Shown here piece after piece: positions 1 through 6,629 of a stretch of 64,000 nt of DNA. A program made the position numbers and the translations under genes. Below the pieces are notes generated by a model. That model was not told the origin of the DNA and did no database searches. It was given only the letters and a program-made list of their open reading frames with translations. The DNA is taken from positions 496,001 through 560,000 of the forward strand of contig NZ_CP016534.2 of NCBI RefSeq assembly GCF_001687565.2. Reading direction: 5' to 3'. Source of the stretch: Planococcus antarcticus DSM 14505. Its GTDB lineage: Bacteria > Bacillota > Bacilli > Bacillales_A > Planococcaceae. Position 1 is the first letter of the stretch; every line of letters starts with the position of its first letter.

Positions 1-2
1 AT

Positions 3-518
3 ATTGCCGGTTTGATGCTGTCTGCTATTATTTCAGACTCACTTCTTTTTAAGTCACCGACCTGCACGCCACAAGATGTTGAAGCAGCGAAGGAACTAGC
101 GAGAATTGCTAATGTCGACATGCAGAACTACGGTCTTGACCTATTAAAAGCAGGAGCCGATTTAAGCAATAAAACTTTGGAGGACTTAATTTCATTGGAT
201 TCAAAAGAATTCGAAGCGGGAGACCGTCGATTTGAAGTTGCGCAAGTCAATGCTATCGACGTGGAAGAAGTCCTAGTTCGTCAAAAAGAGCTTGAATTGT
301 TAATGGGAAATACCATTTCTGCTAAGGGTCTGGATCTCTTTGTGTTTGTTGTCACTGATATTCTCAACAATAATTCGGTAGCCATCGTTCTTGGTGAAAG
401 AGCTGGTATCATCGAAAGTGCCTTCAAATCAAGTGTGGTTGATAACCGCGTCCTGCTGCCGGGTGTCGTGTCACGCAAAAAACAGATTGTTCCTGTCATT
501 ACAGAAGCATTGGGCTGA
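3..518 (+). CDS. ppaC: Manganese-dependent inorganic pyrophosphatase, C-terminal part
   Basis: Hydrolyses pyrophosphate to two phosphates in the cytoplasm and so drives biosynthetic reactions forward (family II, DHH/DHHA2 fold). The window opens inside the gene: the frame is open from base 3, reading [20 protein letters not shown], the typical stretch that joins the DHH and DHHA2 domains. The DHHA2 domain follows, with the substrate-binding SRKKQ motif near the C-terminus ([10 protein letters not shown]). The N-terminal metal-binding half lies outside the window. The stop codon overlaps a strong terminator. Family assignment is secure; the true start cannot be seen. Confidence 0.93.
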   Translation: MAGLMLSAIISDSLLFKSPTCTPQDVEAAKELARIANVDMQNYGLDLLKAGADLSNKTLEDLISLDSKEFEAGDRRFEVAQVNAIDVEEVLVRQKELELLMGNTISAKGLDLFVFVVTDILNNNSVAIVLGERAGIIESAFKSSVVDNRVLLPGVVSRKKQIVPVITEALG

Positions 519-543
519 TTCCCTATTGGGAGTCAGTTTTTTT
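515..543 (+). terminator. Rho-independent terminator of ppaC
   Basis: A 9-bp stem (CTGATTCCC / GGGAGTCAG, one G-T pair) with a TATT loop is followed by seven T. It overlaps the ppaC stop codon. Confidence 0.85.
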
Positions 544-599
544 GTGAATTAGTTATAGTAGAGGGAACATAGGAATTGTTTTTAAGCGTTTGAAATTCC

Positions 600-780
600 T
601 GGGTGATTTATGGGAGAGCCCTCTGTTATATGCCGCTTTGGGCATGGCTCACACAATGAACCGGGAAAAGCACTCGTTTCACCCCTCAGCGCCCAGCCCG
701 TAGAAGCGGCGGCGCTGAGGAATTTGTTAGTGAGAGCGTGTGCTGTTCCAAGGGGCATAGCATTTGATGCTTTGCTTTTT
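600..780. repeat. GC-rich palindromic intergenic block
   Basis: Between ppaC and the 123-bp repeats lies a stretch richer in GC than its AT-rich flanks. It holds a perfect 10-bp inverted repeat, CCTCAGCGCC (684-693) and GGCGCTGAGG (711-720), with a 17-nt loop that is itself GC-rich. No start codon with a ribosome binding site is seen on either strand, so I read it as a non-coding repeat element rather than a gene. Confidence 0.45.
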
Positions 781-855
781 ATTTTATAGAAGAAGATGAA
801 GATAGACAGCAAGCTAATCGAGAAAATTTTGCTACTTTTGTATGGTTTCATCTCT

Positions 856-1271
856 GCGTCTTATGCCCGTCAGGTCTAACACGATCGCCTACGCTTTTCT
901 TTGTCTAGCTCCGGCGATCAGACCTTCGGGTCATAAGTCACGCTAGCTGTGCGGCTGAAAAAACGCCGCTTCGCCACCGCGTCTTATGCCCGTCAGGTCT
1001 AGCTCGATCGCCTGCGCTTTTCTTTGTCTAGCTCCGGCGATCATACCTTCGGGTCATAAGTCACGCTAGCTGTGCGGCTGAAAAAACGCCGCTTCGCCAC
1101 CGCGTCTTATGCCCGTCAGGTCTAGCTCGATCGCCTGCGCTTTTCTTTGTCTAGCTCCGGCGATCAGACCTTCGGGTCATAAGTCACGCTAGCTGTGCGG
1201 CTGAAAAAACGCCGCTTCGCCACCGCGTCTTATGCCCGTCAGGTCTAACACGATCGCCTGCGCTTTTCTTT
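856..1271. repeat. 123-bp tandem repeat, three full copies and one partial copy
   Basis: The unit beginning GCGTCTTATGCCCGTCAGG starts at 856, 979, 1102 and 1225, an exact period of 123 bp. The fourth copy stops after about 46 bp. Copies differ at only a few positions (for example AACAC or AGCTC after CAGGTCT, and CAGACC or CATACC). Each unit contains several inverted repeats: GATCGCC/GGCGATC, GCGGC/GCCGC, and AGACCT..CATAAG against CTTATG..AGGTCT. There is no coding potential with a ribosome binding site. On the minus strand each unit carries the header AAAGAAAAGCGCAGGC, which resembles headers at 4583, 4704 and 48580. Confidence 0.92.
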
Positions 1272-1286
1272 CCACAGGCAAAAAAA

Positions 1287-1315
1287 TTGAGGGCTGTTGT
1301 TTTCGTTGCTATAGT
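1287..1315 (+). promoter_or_regulatory. Sigma-A type promoter of the DsbA-family gene
   Basis: TTGAGG (1287-1292), 17 nt, TATAGT (1310-1315), 20 nt before the start codon. It begins directly after the last repeat copy. Confidence 0.6.
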
Positions 1316-1335
1316 TAGTGACGAGGTGGATGATA

Positions 1336-2043
1336 ATGAAAATTGAAGTTTGGTCAGATTACGTATGCCCATTCTGCTATATAGGCAAGAGAACGTTGGA
1401 AAAGGCGTTGGTTCAATCAGGTTTTGAAAGCCAGGCTGAGGTTTCGTTTAAGGCGTATCAATTGGATCCGAATACTCCGACTGATTCTGCTGTCTCGACC
1501 CATGAAAGTCTAGCGGAAAAGCTAGGGAAAACTATGGAACAAGCGAAAGAAATGACTGAGGGAGTGGCGCAGCATGCCCGTTCCGTTGGTTTAGAATATA
1601 ATTTTGATGGTATGGTGGAAGCCAATACGTTGGCAGCTCATCGTTTGGTTAAATGGGCTGAAACCCAAGAAAAAGATGCAGAACTGACTGAACAGCTTAT
1701 GCATCAGTATTTCGTAGAAGCGAAAAACGTCAGCAACCACGAAGTTTTATTGAACCTTGCAGAAGCGGTGGGACTGCCAGGTGACGAAGCGAAAAAGGTG
1801 CTGGAATCGGATCAATTCATGGCCCAAGTGCAAGTAGATATTGAAGAAGCCAGCCAAATTGGCGTTCAAGGCGTCCCGTTTTTCGTGGTTAACCGCAAAT
1901 ATGCCATTTCTGGTGCCCAGCCTTTAGAAGCATTTGTTGAAGCACTTGAACAAATTGCTGAAGAAGAAGGAATTCGTCCTCAGCTAAAGCCAATGGGGAA
2001 GAAGAAAACCAGCTATTGCACTGGAGATTCATGTGACGGATAA
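1336..2043 (+). CDS. DsbA family (FrnE-like) thiol oxidoreductase
   Basis: A thioredoxin-fold protein of 235 residues of the FrnE/2-hydroxychromene-2-carboxylate isomerase branch of the DsbA superfamily, probably a cytoplasmic protein-disulfide oxidoreductase or isomerase. The active site CPFC is at residues 11-14 (SDYVCPFCYIGKR), the helical insertion follows, and the cis-Pro loop is GVQGVPFFVV. There is no signal peptide, so an extracytoplasmic role is unlikely. The start at 1336 is chosen because GAGGTGG ends 6 nt before it; in-frame starts at 1318 and 1330 are too close to or upstream of that site. The C-terminus is Cys-containing (SYCTGDSC), which is unusual and could bind metal or form a second disulfide. 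Confidence 0.88.
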   Translation: MKIEVWSDYVCPFCYIGKRTLEKALVQSGFESQAEVSFKAYQLDPNTPTDSAVSTHESLAEKLGKTMEQAKEMTEGVAQHARSVGLEYNFDGMVEANTLAAHRLVKWAETQEKDAELTEQLMHQYFVEAKNVSNHEVLLNLAEAVGLPGDEAKKVLESDQFMAQVQVDIEEASQIGVQGVPFFVVNRKYAISGAQPLEAFVEALEQIAEEEGIRPQLKPMGKKKTSYCTGDSCDG

Positions 2044-2053
2044 TAAGACTGAG

Positions 2054-2083
2054 GCAGAGTAATTGACTTTTACTCTGCTTTTT
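2054..2083 (+). terminator. Terminator of the DsbA-family gene
   Basis: GCAGAGTAA / TTACTCTGC stem with a 7-nt loop, then TTTTT. Confidence 0.85.
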
Positions 2084-2154
2084 CTTAGGATAACAAAGTG
2101 CTTTTAATTTGAGATAAATAATTTTAATGTAATTACAAAAGGAGTTTTAACCTG

Positions 2155-2793
2155 ATGACAAATGTTTTAGTAGTAAAAGCAAACAATCGCCCTGCATCTG
2201 AAGGGGTTTCAAGTAAAATGTATGAAGTATTCATGGATTCGATCGGTATGGGTACGGAACTTGATGTCAATACCTTCGACGTATTCAAAGAAGATATGCC
2301 CTATTTCGGTCAGGATTTTTTTGATGCAATGCAAAAATCTGCACAGGCTGAAGAAATGACGGAGTTGGAGCAACGCATTTTGACTGCTGCCAACAAAGCA
2401 ATGGATGCATTCATGGATGCTGACGTCGTTGTATTCGCATTCCCATTATGGAATAAAACAATTCCTGCGCCATTGCAGACGTTCATCGACTACGTTTACC
2501 GTGCGGGCGTTACGTTCAAATATACAGCTGAAGGCCCAGTTGGTCTTGTTCCTGAGAAGAAAGTCATTATCTTGAACGCACGCGGCGGAGTTTATTCAAC
2601 ACCTGAAATGGCTCCTGCTGAAATGAGCGTCAACTATATTCGGTTGATCATGGACTTCTTCGGCATCACTGATATTGAAGAAGTAATCATCGAAGGACAC
2701 AATATGTACCCGGACCGTGCTGAAGAAATCATTGCTGAAGGTATGATACGCGTAGAGCAATCGGCAAATTCGTTAGTAAAAGTAAACGCATAA
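2155..2793 (+). CDS. azoR: FMN-dependent NADH-azoreductase
   Basis: A flavodoxin-fold quinone and azo-compound reductase of 212 residues. It uses NADH and FMN for two-electron reduction and thereby protects against quinone stress. Family marks are the N-terminal VLVVKANNRP with following Ser residues (FMN phosphate site), FAFPLWNKTIPAPLQTFIDY and the NARGG loop. Length matches the family. The start has AAAGGAG upstream. The leader contains AATTTGAGATAAAT, which resembles one half of an MhqR-type operator, so quinone-responsive control is possible; the other half-site is poor. Monocistronic, with its own terminator. Confidence 0.93.
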   Translation: MTNVLVVKANNRPASEGVSSKMYEVFMDSIGMGTELDVNTFDVFKEDMPYFGQDFFDAMQKSAQAEEMTELEQRILTAANKAMDAFMDADVVVFAFPLWNKTIPAPLQTFIDYVYRAGVTFKYTAEGPVGLVPEKKVIILNARGGVYSTPEMAPAEMSVNYIRLIMDFFGITDIEEVIIEGHNMYPDRAEEIIAEGMIRVEQSANSLVKVNA

Positions 2794-2805
2794 TATAAAG
2801 CAACG

Positions 2806-2835
2806 AAGGACGGCCTTAACGGGGCGTCCTTTTTT
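2806..2835 (+). terminator. Terminator of azoR
   Basis: AAGGACG / CGTCCTT stem around a GC-rich loop, followed by a T run. Confidence 0.8.
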
Positions 2836-2839
2836 GTTT

Positions 2840-2941
2840 GGACAGTAAATTTGGCGAAGCGGACAGTAAAATAGCTGGAACGGACAGTATTTTTAATAGG
2901 TGGAAAGTATTCAAGCTTTTTCCGACAGTATATCCAAATAA
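2840..2941. repeat. Degenerate 20-21-bp array with GGACAGTA core
   Basis: GGACAGTAA at 2840, GGACAGTAA at 2861, GGACAGTAT at 2882, GGAAAGTAT at 2902 and CGACAGTAT at 2933. The first three are exactly 21 bp apart, the fourth 20 bp and the last 31 bp. The bases between the cores are not conserved. The array lies just after the azoR terminator and before the next gene. Confidence 0.6.
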
Positions 2942-3035
2942 CTGGGAAATTGCGATATTTTGTGCAGTTAAGCTGATTAAGAATTTCCAATAGGGGTAGA
3001 CATCTATTAAAAGCTTTCTGAGGAGGAATGGCATA

Positions 3036-4583
3036 GTGCAGAGTGATAACGTGAGTCGGGTTCCGGAAGTGCAGAAGTCGTATTGGAGAGAATATAAAGA
3101 TATTCCAAGCTATCCCGCTTTACAGGAAAATGAGTCGACAGATGTTGCTGTTGTCGGCGGGGGGATGGTCGGTATCATTAGTGCTTATCTGTTGGCAAAA
3201 GCCGGCAAGAAAGTAACGTTGATTGAAGCTGGGAAACTGGTGGATGGTGTAACGGGCCGTACAACGGCGAAAATAACAGCACAGCATGGCTTGTATTATG
3301 ATTCGTTGATCAAACTGGTAGGAGAAGAACAAGCAAAACTGTATTATGAGGCAAATATGGAGGGTTTGAAATTTATAGAAGGAACTGCCCATGAACTTGA
3401 TATCGATTGTGATTTCTCTCACCACAATGCGTTTGTCTATGCCCACACGGCTGCAGGGGCAAAGCTTGTCGAAAAAGAAGCGGAAGCTTATCAAAGGCTG
3501 GGTATTGACGGTGAGTTGGCAAAAGAAGAAGTGGAACTGCCATTCCCTGTGACAGAAGCAGTGGTCATGCGCAGCCAGGCTCAGTTTCACCCGGTGAAAT
3601 TTTTAGCAGGATTAGTGAAAGAAATCGAACGTCTGGGTGGGAAAATTTACGAACAGACCCGTGCTATGAAGATTCTGAGTAAAAACGATCCAGTCATCCA
3701 AACGGAAAATCTTTCGCATTTATCGTGCAATAAAGTCATCGTCGCTACCCATTATCCATTCAATGATTTTGACGGCTTGTATTTTTCGCGATTATCCGTC
3801 AATCGTTCGTATGCCATTGCAGCTAAGGTGAGTGGCAATATCCCGAACGACATGTACATCAGCGGCGATATGCCTTCCCGCTCTCTGCGCTATGCACCAG
3901 GTGAAAATGGAGAAAAGCTACTGCTAATCGGTGGTGATGGCCATGCCACAGGCAAAAGCTCCAGCGAGACGATGGAGCATTACCGCAACCTTGAAAAATT
4001 TGGCGACGAGCATTTTGACATTCAGGAGATTCCGTATCGCTGGTCATCTCAAGATATGACAACGCTTGATAAGATCCCATACATTGGAACCATTACGGCT
4101 GGCTATGAGCATATTCTAGTAGCGACTGGTTTTCATAAATGGGGAATGTCGAACGGCGCATTAGCGGGTATGATGCTGTCGGATCAAGTGCTTGGTATCG
4201 AAAATCGATATGCAGCTTTTTTCAGTCCAACCCGTACGAAGGTTAAAGTTGAAGATGCCAAAAATTTTGCGAAAGACAATGCATCGGTTGCCAAGGCAAT
4301 GATCACAGGCAAACTGAAAAGAACATCTAAAACAGTTGAGGATCTAGGCAAAGATGAAGGTTCATTAGTTAAAGTAGGTAAGAAAAAAGCAGGCGGCTAC
4401 CGAGATGAATACGGTCAAGTCCACCTTGTCGATACCGCATGCACTCACATGGGATGCGACGTCGCTTGGAATGATGCAGAGCGTTCTTGGGACTGTCCAT
4501 GCCACGGCTCGCGTTTTTCTTATACCGGAGATGTATTGAATGGGCCAGCGGTTAAACCACTAAAGAAAATAGAACAGGAATAA
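3036..4583 (+). CDS. FAD-dependent oxidoreductase with C-terminal Rieske [2Fe-2S] domain
   Basis: A 515-residue fusion. Residues about 35-400 form a DAO-type FAD-dependent oxidoreductase, with the dinucleotide-binding VAVVGGGMVGIISAYLLAKA followed by an acidic residue (LIEAG). Residues about 420-515 form a Rieske domain with the ligand pairs CTHMGC and CPCHGS. Such proteins probably pass electrons from an amine or amino-acid substrate through FAD to the iron-sulfur cluster; the substrate is unknown. The start is GTG 3036, 8 nt after AGGAGGA; an ATG at 3029 is out of frame and runs into a stop at once. No signal peptide. It stands alone and has no clear terminator; the repeat block at 4583 begins right at its stop codon. 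Confidence 0.88.
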   Translation: MQSDNVSRVPEVQKSYWREYKDIPSYPALQENESTDVAVVGGGMVGIISAYLLAKAGKKVTLIEAGKLVDGVTGRTTAKITAQHGLYYDSLIKLVGEEQAKLYYEANMEGLKFIEGTAHELDIDCDFSHHNAFVYAHTAAGAKLVEKEAEAYQRLGIDGELAKEEVELPFPVTEAVVMRSQAQFHPVKFLAGLVKEIERLGGKIYEQTRAMKILSKNDPVIQTENLSHLSCNKVIVATHYPFNDFDGLYFSRLSVNRSYAIAAKVSGNIPNDMYISGDMPSRSLRYAPGENGEKLLLIGGDGHATGKSSSETMEHYRNLEKFGDEHFDIQEIPYRWSSQDMTTLDKIPYIGTITAGYEHILVATGFHKWGMSNGALAGMMLSDQVLGIENRYAAFFSPTRTKVKVEDAKNFAKDNASVAKAMITGKLKRTSKTVEDLGKDEGSLVKVGKKKAGGYRDEYGQVHLVDTACTHMGCDVAWNDAERSWDCPCHGSRFSYTGDVLNGPAVKPLKKIEQE

Positions 4584-4770
4584 AAGAAAAGCGTAAGCAG
4601 CCGTGTAGCCCCGACAAGCGCTGGAAGCCTTGCCGGTAATGGCGTCCTTTGCCATTGGTGGAAAGGCTGAAGCGACTCGAGGGGCAGGCTGCTCGAGTCT
4701 GGACAAAGAAAAAGCGTAAGCAGCCGTAGCCCCGACAAGCGCTGGAAGTCTTGCCGGTAATGGCTCTCTG
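4583..4770. repeat. Tandem ~121-bp palindromic repeat (two copies, second partial)
   Basis: Two copies share AAAGAAAAGCGTAAGCAGCC and then CCCCGACAAGCGCTGGAAG and CTTGCCGGTAATGGC. They begin near 4583 and 4704. The first copy is complete and carries strong inverted repeats: GCCTT..AATGGC against GCCATT..AAGGC, and GACTCGAG against CTCGAGTC. The second copy lacks the tail. Small indels separate the copies. The header resembles that of the 123-bp unit and of the remnant at 48580. Confidence 0.85.
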
Positions 4771-4791
4771 ACGGCGGGTGATTCAATTAAA

Positions 4792-4827
4792 AAAAGCAGT
4801 GTGAGGAATTTTCCTCACACTGCTTTT
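4792..4827. terminator. Terminator of yceI (usable in both directions)
   Basis: A long perfect stem, AGCAGTGTGAGGAA / TTCCTCACACTGCT, flanked by A and T runs. Confidence 0.9.
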
Positions 4828-4839
4828 AATGTTTTATGG

Positions 4840-5361
4840 TTATGCTGGATTTCCTTGTAATTCCAATGTGATTTTGATGTCTTCGCCGACCATGACGCCA
4901 CCTGTTTCAAGTGCCTGGTTCCAAGTGAGGCCGAAGTCTTGACGATTTACTTCTCCTACCACGCTAAACGCCACTATTTCAACGCCCAGTAGGTTTGTTC
5001 CTTTGCCGCTATATTCCACTTTAAAAGTGGCTGGGCGTGTAATGCTTTTCATGGTAAAATTTCCAGTCACTTCATATTCATCTTCTTTTTTAACGATATC
5101 ATTAGCTGTAAACGTGATGTGCGGAAATTTCTCAGCATCAAAAAAATCAGCAGAGCAAAGGTGTTCGTCACGATCTGGATTATTTGTATGAATGCTGGCG
5201 ACATCGATTTTGAAATTGATCAACGCCCCTTGCAAATCCTCTTCGTTTGCTTCAATGGTTGCTTCATAAGATGTAAAAGAGCCTCTTATTTTTGAAATCA
5301 TCATATGTTTTACTGAGAAACCGATTTCTGAATGTGTAGAGTCAATTGCCCATTTCCTCAT
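4840..5361 (-). CDS. YceI family protein
   Basis: A 173-residue YceI-like lipocalin-fold protein, a family that binds isoprenoid-type lipids such as ubiquinone precursors. Marks are the opening W-x-I-D-x-x-H-S-x-I-x-F-x-V-K-H-M, the middle TFTA segment and the IKITLELQ ending. No signal peptide, so it is probably cytoplasmic as in other Firmicutes. It has its own promoter and terminator. In Staphylococcus aureus a yceI gene belongs to the quinone-responsive QsrR regulon (from memory), which fits the MhqR-like palindrome upstream here. Confidence 0.9.
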   Translation of the reverse strand: MRKWAIDSTHSEIGFSVKHMMISKIRGSFTSYEATIEANEEDLQGALINFKIDVASIHTNNPDRDEHLCSADFFDAEKFPHITFTANDIVKKEDEYEVTGNFTMKSITRPATFKVEYSGKGTNLLGVEIVAFSVVGEVNRQDFGLTWNQALETGGVMVGEDIKITLELQGNPA

Positions 5362-5394
5362 ATATAAGTACCTCCAATTCGATCATTTAACTTA

Positions 5395-5423
5395 AATATA
5401 GCCCCATCAAATCTAAAAGTCAA
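5395..5423 (-). promoter_or_regulatory. Promoter of yceI
   Basis: On the minus strand TTGACT (5423-5418), 17 nt, TATATT (5400-5395): a near-consensus sigma-A promoter about 35 nt before the start codon. Confidence 0.75.
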
Positions 5424-5438
5424 TAACTTCGAATTAAT

Positions 5439-5456
5439 AATTCTCGAATTCAAGGT
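5439..5456. promoter_or_regulatory. MhqR-like palindrome upstream of yceI
   Basis: TTCTCGAATTCAAGGT (5441-5456) matches the operator-like site at 18677 at 14 of 16 positions. It lies about 17 nt upstream of the yceI -35 box, between yceI and murB. The palindrome is visible; binding of an MhqR/QsrR-type MarR regulator is inferred. No such regulator gene is in the window. Confidence 0.4.
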
Positions 5457-5562
5457 GTTATTTTATTGGACTTTTGACCTGAACCTTGCTTTATTGCTTG
5501 TCAAATCAAGATGAAAATTGGATACTAGTAGAAGCTATAAGTTTAGAAAGGATTTGCTTCAG

Positions 5563-6480
5563 ATGACGAAAGAACAATGGTTAACGGATTTGCGTGATTT
5601 TTTGACAGATGATCACGTCAAAATGGATGAACCGCTACACCTTCATACATTAACTAAAATGGGTGGGCCAGCTGATATTTTTGTAACACCAACGACTGAA
5701 GATGAAACTGCATTTACAGTGAAATATGCATATAACAATAATATACCTTTGCTGCTTCTCGGGAATGGATCAAACATGGTCGTCCGGGATGGAGGATTCC
5801 GAGGAATCGTCCTGACTTTAAAGAGTTTGAAGGCGATTCGTATAGAAGGTACGAAAGTTTATGCCCAAGGTGGGGCAAACATCAAAACGGTATCGAAAAC
5901 AGTTGCAGCAAAACAGCTGACAGGATTTGAGTTTGCTTGTGGAATTCCAGGTTCCATCGGTGGTGCCATGGCGATGAACGCAGGCGCTTACGGTGGAGAA
6001 ATCAAGGACGTCATTAAACAGGCGACAGTTCTTTCAAAAGAAGGAGAAAAGCTGGTTTTATCTAAAGAAGAACTAGATCTTGGTTACCGAAAGAGCATCA
6101 TTACAAAAAAAGGTTTCTACGTCTTGTCGGCGGAGTTTGAGCTGGAGGTTGGTAGGCAAACGGTCATTGATGCCAAAATGAGCGAACTGACCTATCAGCG
6201 AGAAACGAAACAGCCTTTGGAGTTTCCTTCTGCAGGCAGTGTTTTCAAACGTCCGCCCGGAAATTTTGCGGGTAAGTTGATTCAAGACAGCGGTTTGCAA
6301 GGACGAGGATTTGGCGGAGCAGAAGTTTCTACTAAACACGCTGGTTTTATCGTCAATAAAAACAATGCATCCGCTAATGATTACATCCAGACCATCGACA
6401 TGGTCAAAGCAGCTGTCCAGGAGAAATTCGGTATCGATTTGGAACTGGAAGTAAAGATTGTAGGAGAAGACCAATTTTGA
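5563..6480 (+). CDS. murB: UDP-N-acetylenolpyruvoylglucosamine reductase
   Basis: Catalyses the NADPH-dependent reduction of UDP-GlcNAc-enolpyruvate to UDP-MurNAc in the cytoplasm, the second committed step of peptidoglycan synthesis. This is the type II form, 305 residues: FAD-binding segment with LLLGNGSNMVVRDGG, ACGIPGSIGGAMAMNAGAYG in the middle, YRKS near the substrate site, the catalytic Ser in PSAGSVFKRP, and the C-terminal QDSGLQGRGFGGAEVSTKHA. ATG 5563 is preferred over an upstream in-frame TTG (5518) because GAAAGGA lies about 10 nt before it and because the family begins this way. A terminator follows at once. Confidence 0.95.
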   Translation: MTKEQWLTDLRDFLTDDHVKMDEPLHLHTLTKMGGPADIFVTPTTEDETAFTVKYAYNNNIPLLLLGNGSNMVVRDGGFRGIVLTLKSLKAIRIEGTKVYAQGGANIKTVSKTVAAKQLTGFEFACGIPGSIGGAMAMNAGAYGGEIKDVIKQATVLSKEGEKLVLSKEELDLGYRKSIITKKGFYVLSAEFELEVGRQTVIDAKMSELTYQRETKQPLEFPSAGSVFKRPPGNFAGKLIQDSGLQGRGFGGAEVSTKHAGFIVNKNNASANDYIQTIDMVKAAVQEKFGIDLELEVKIVGEDQF

Positions 6481-6485
6481 TGGAA

Positions 6486-6519
6486 AAAAGATGTCCTTTA
6501 ACTGGGGCATCTTTTTTTA
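6486..6519 (+). terminator. Terminator of murB
   Basis: AAAAAGATG / CATCTTTTT stem with extra C-G pairs around the loop, ending in seven T. Confidence 0.85.
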
Positions 6520-6629
6520 CGTGAATTGGAGGTAAGTGAGATGGTGCATACAAGCATATTATATTTTCAAAAAAGGGATTTATCCTTCGTCAGTCGAATA
6601 AAATACCATAGGAAAAAGGGGGTTAGACA

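Noticed and set aside
856-1271. CRISPR array
   Set aside because: The whole 123-bp unit is repeated, with no unique spacers between short repeats, and no cas gene is near.
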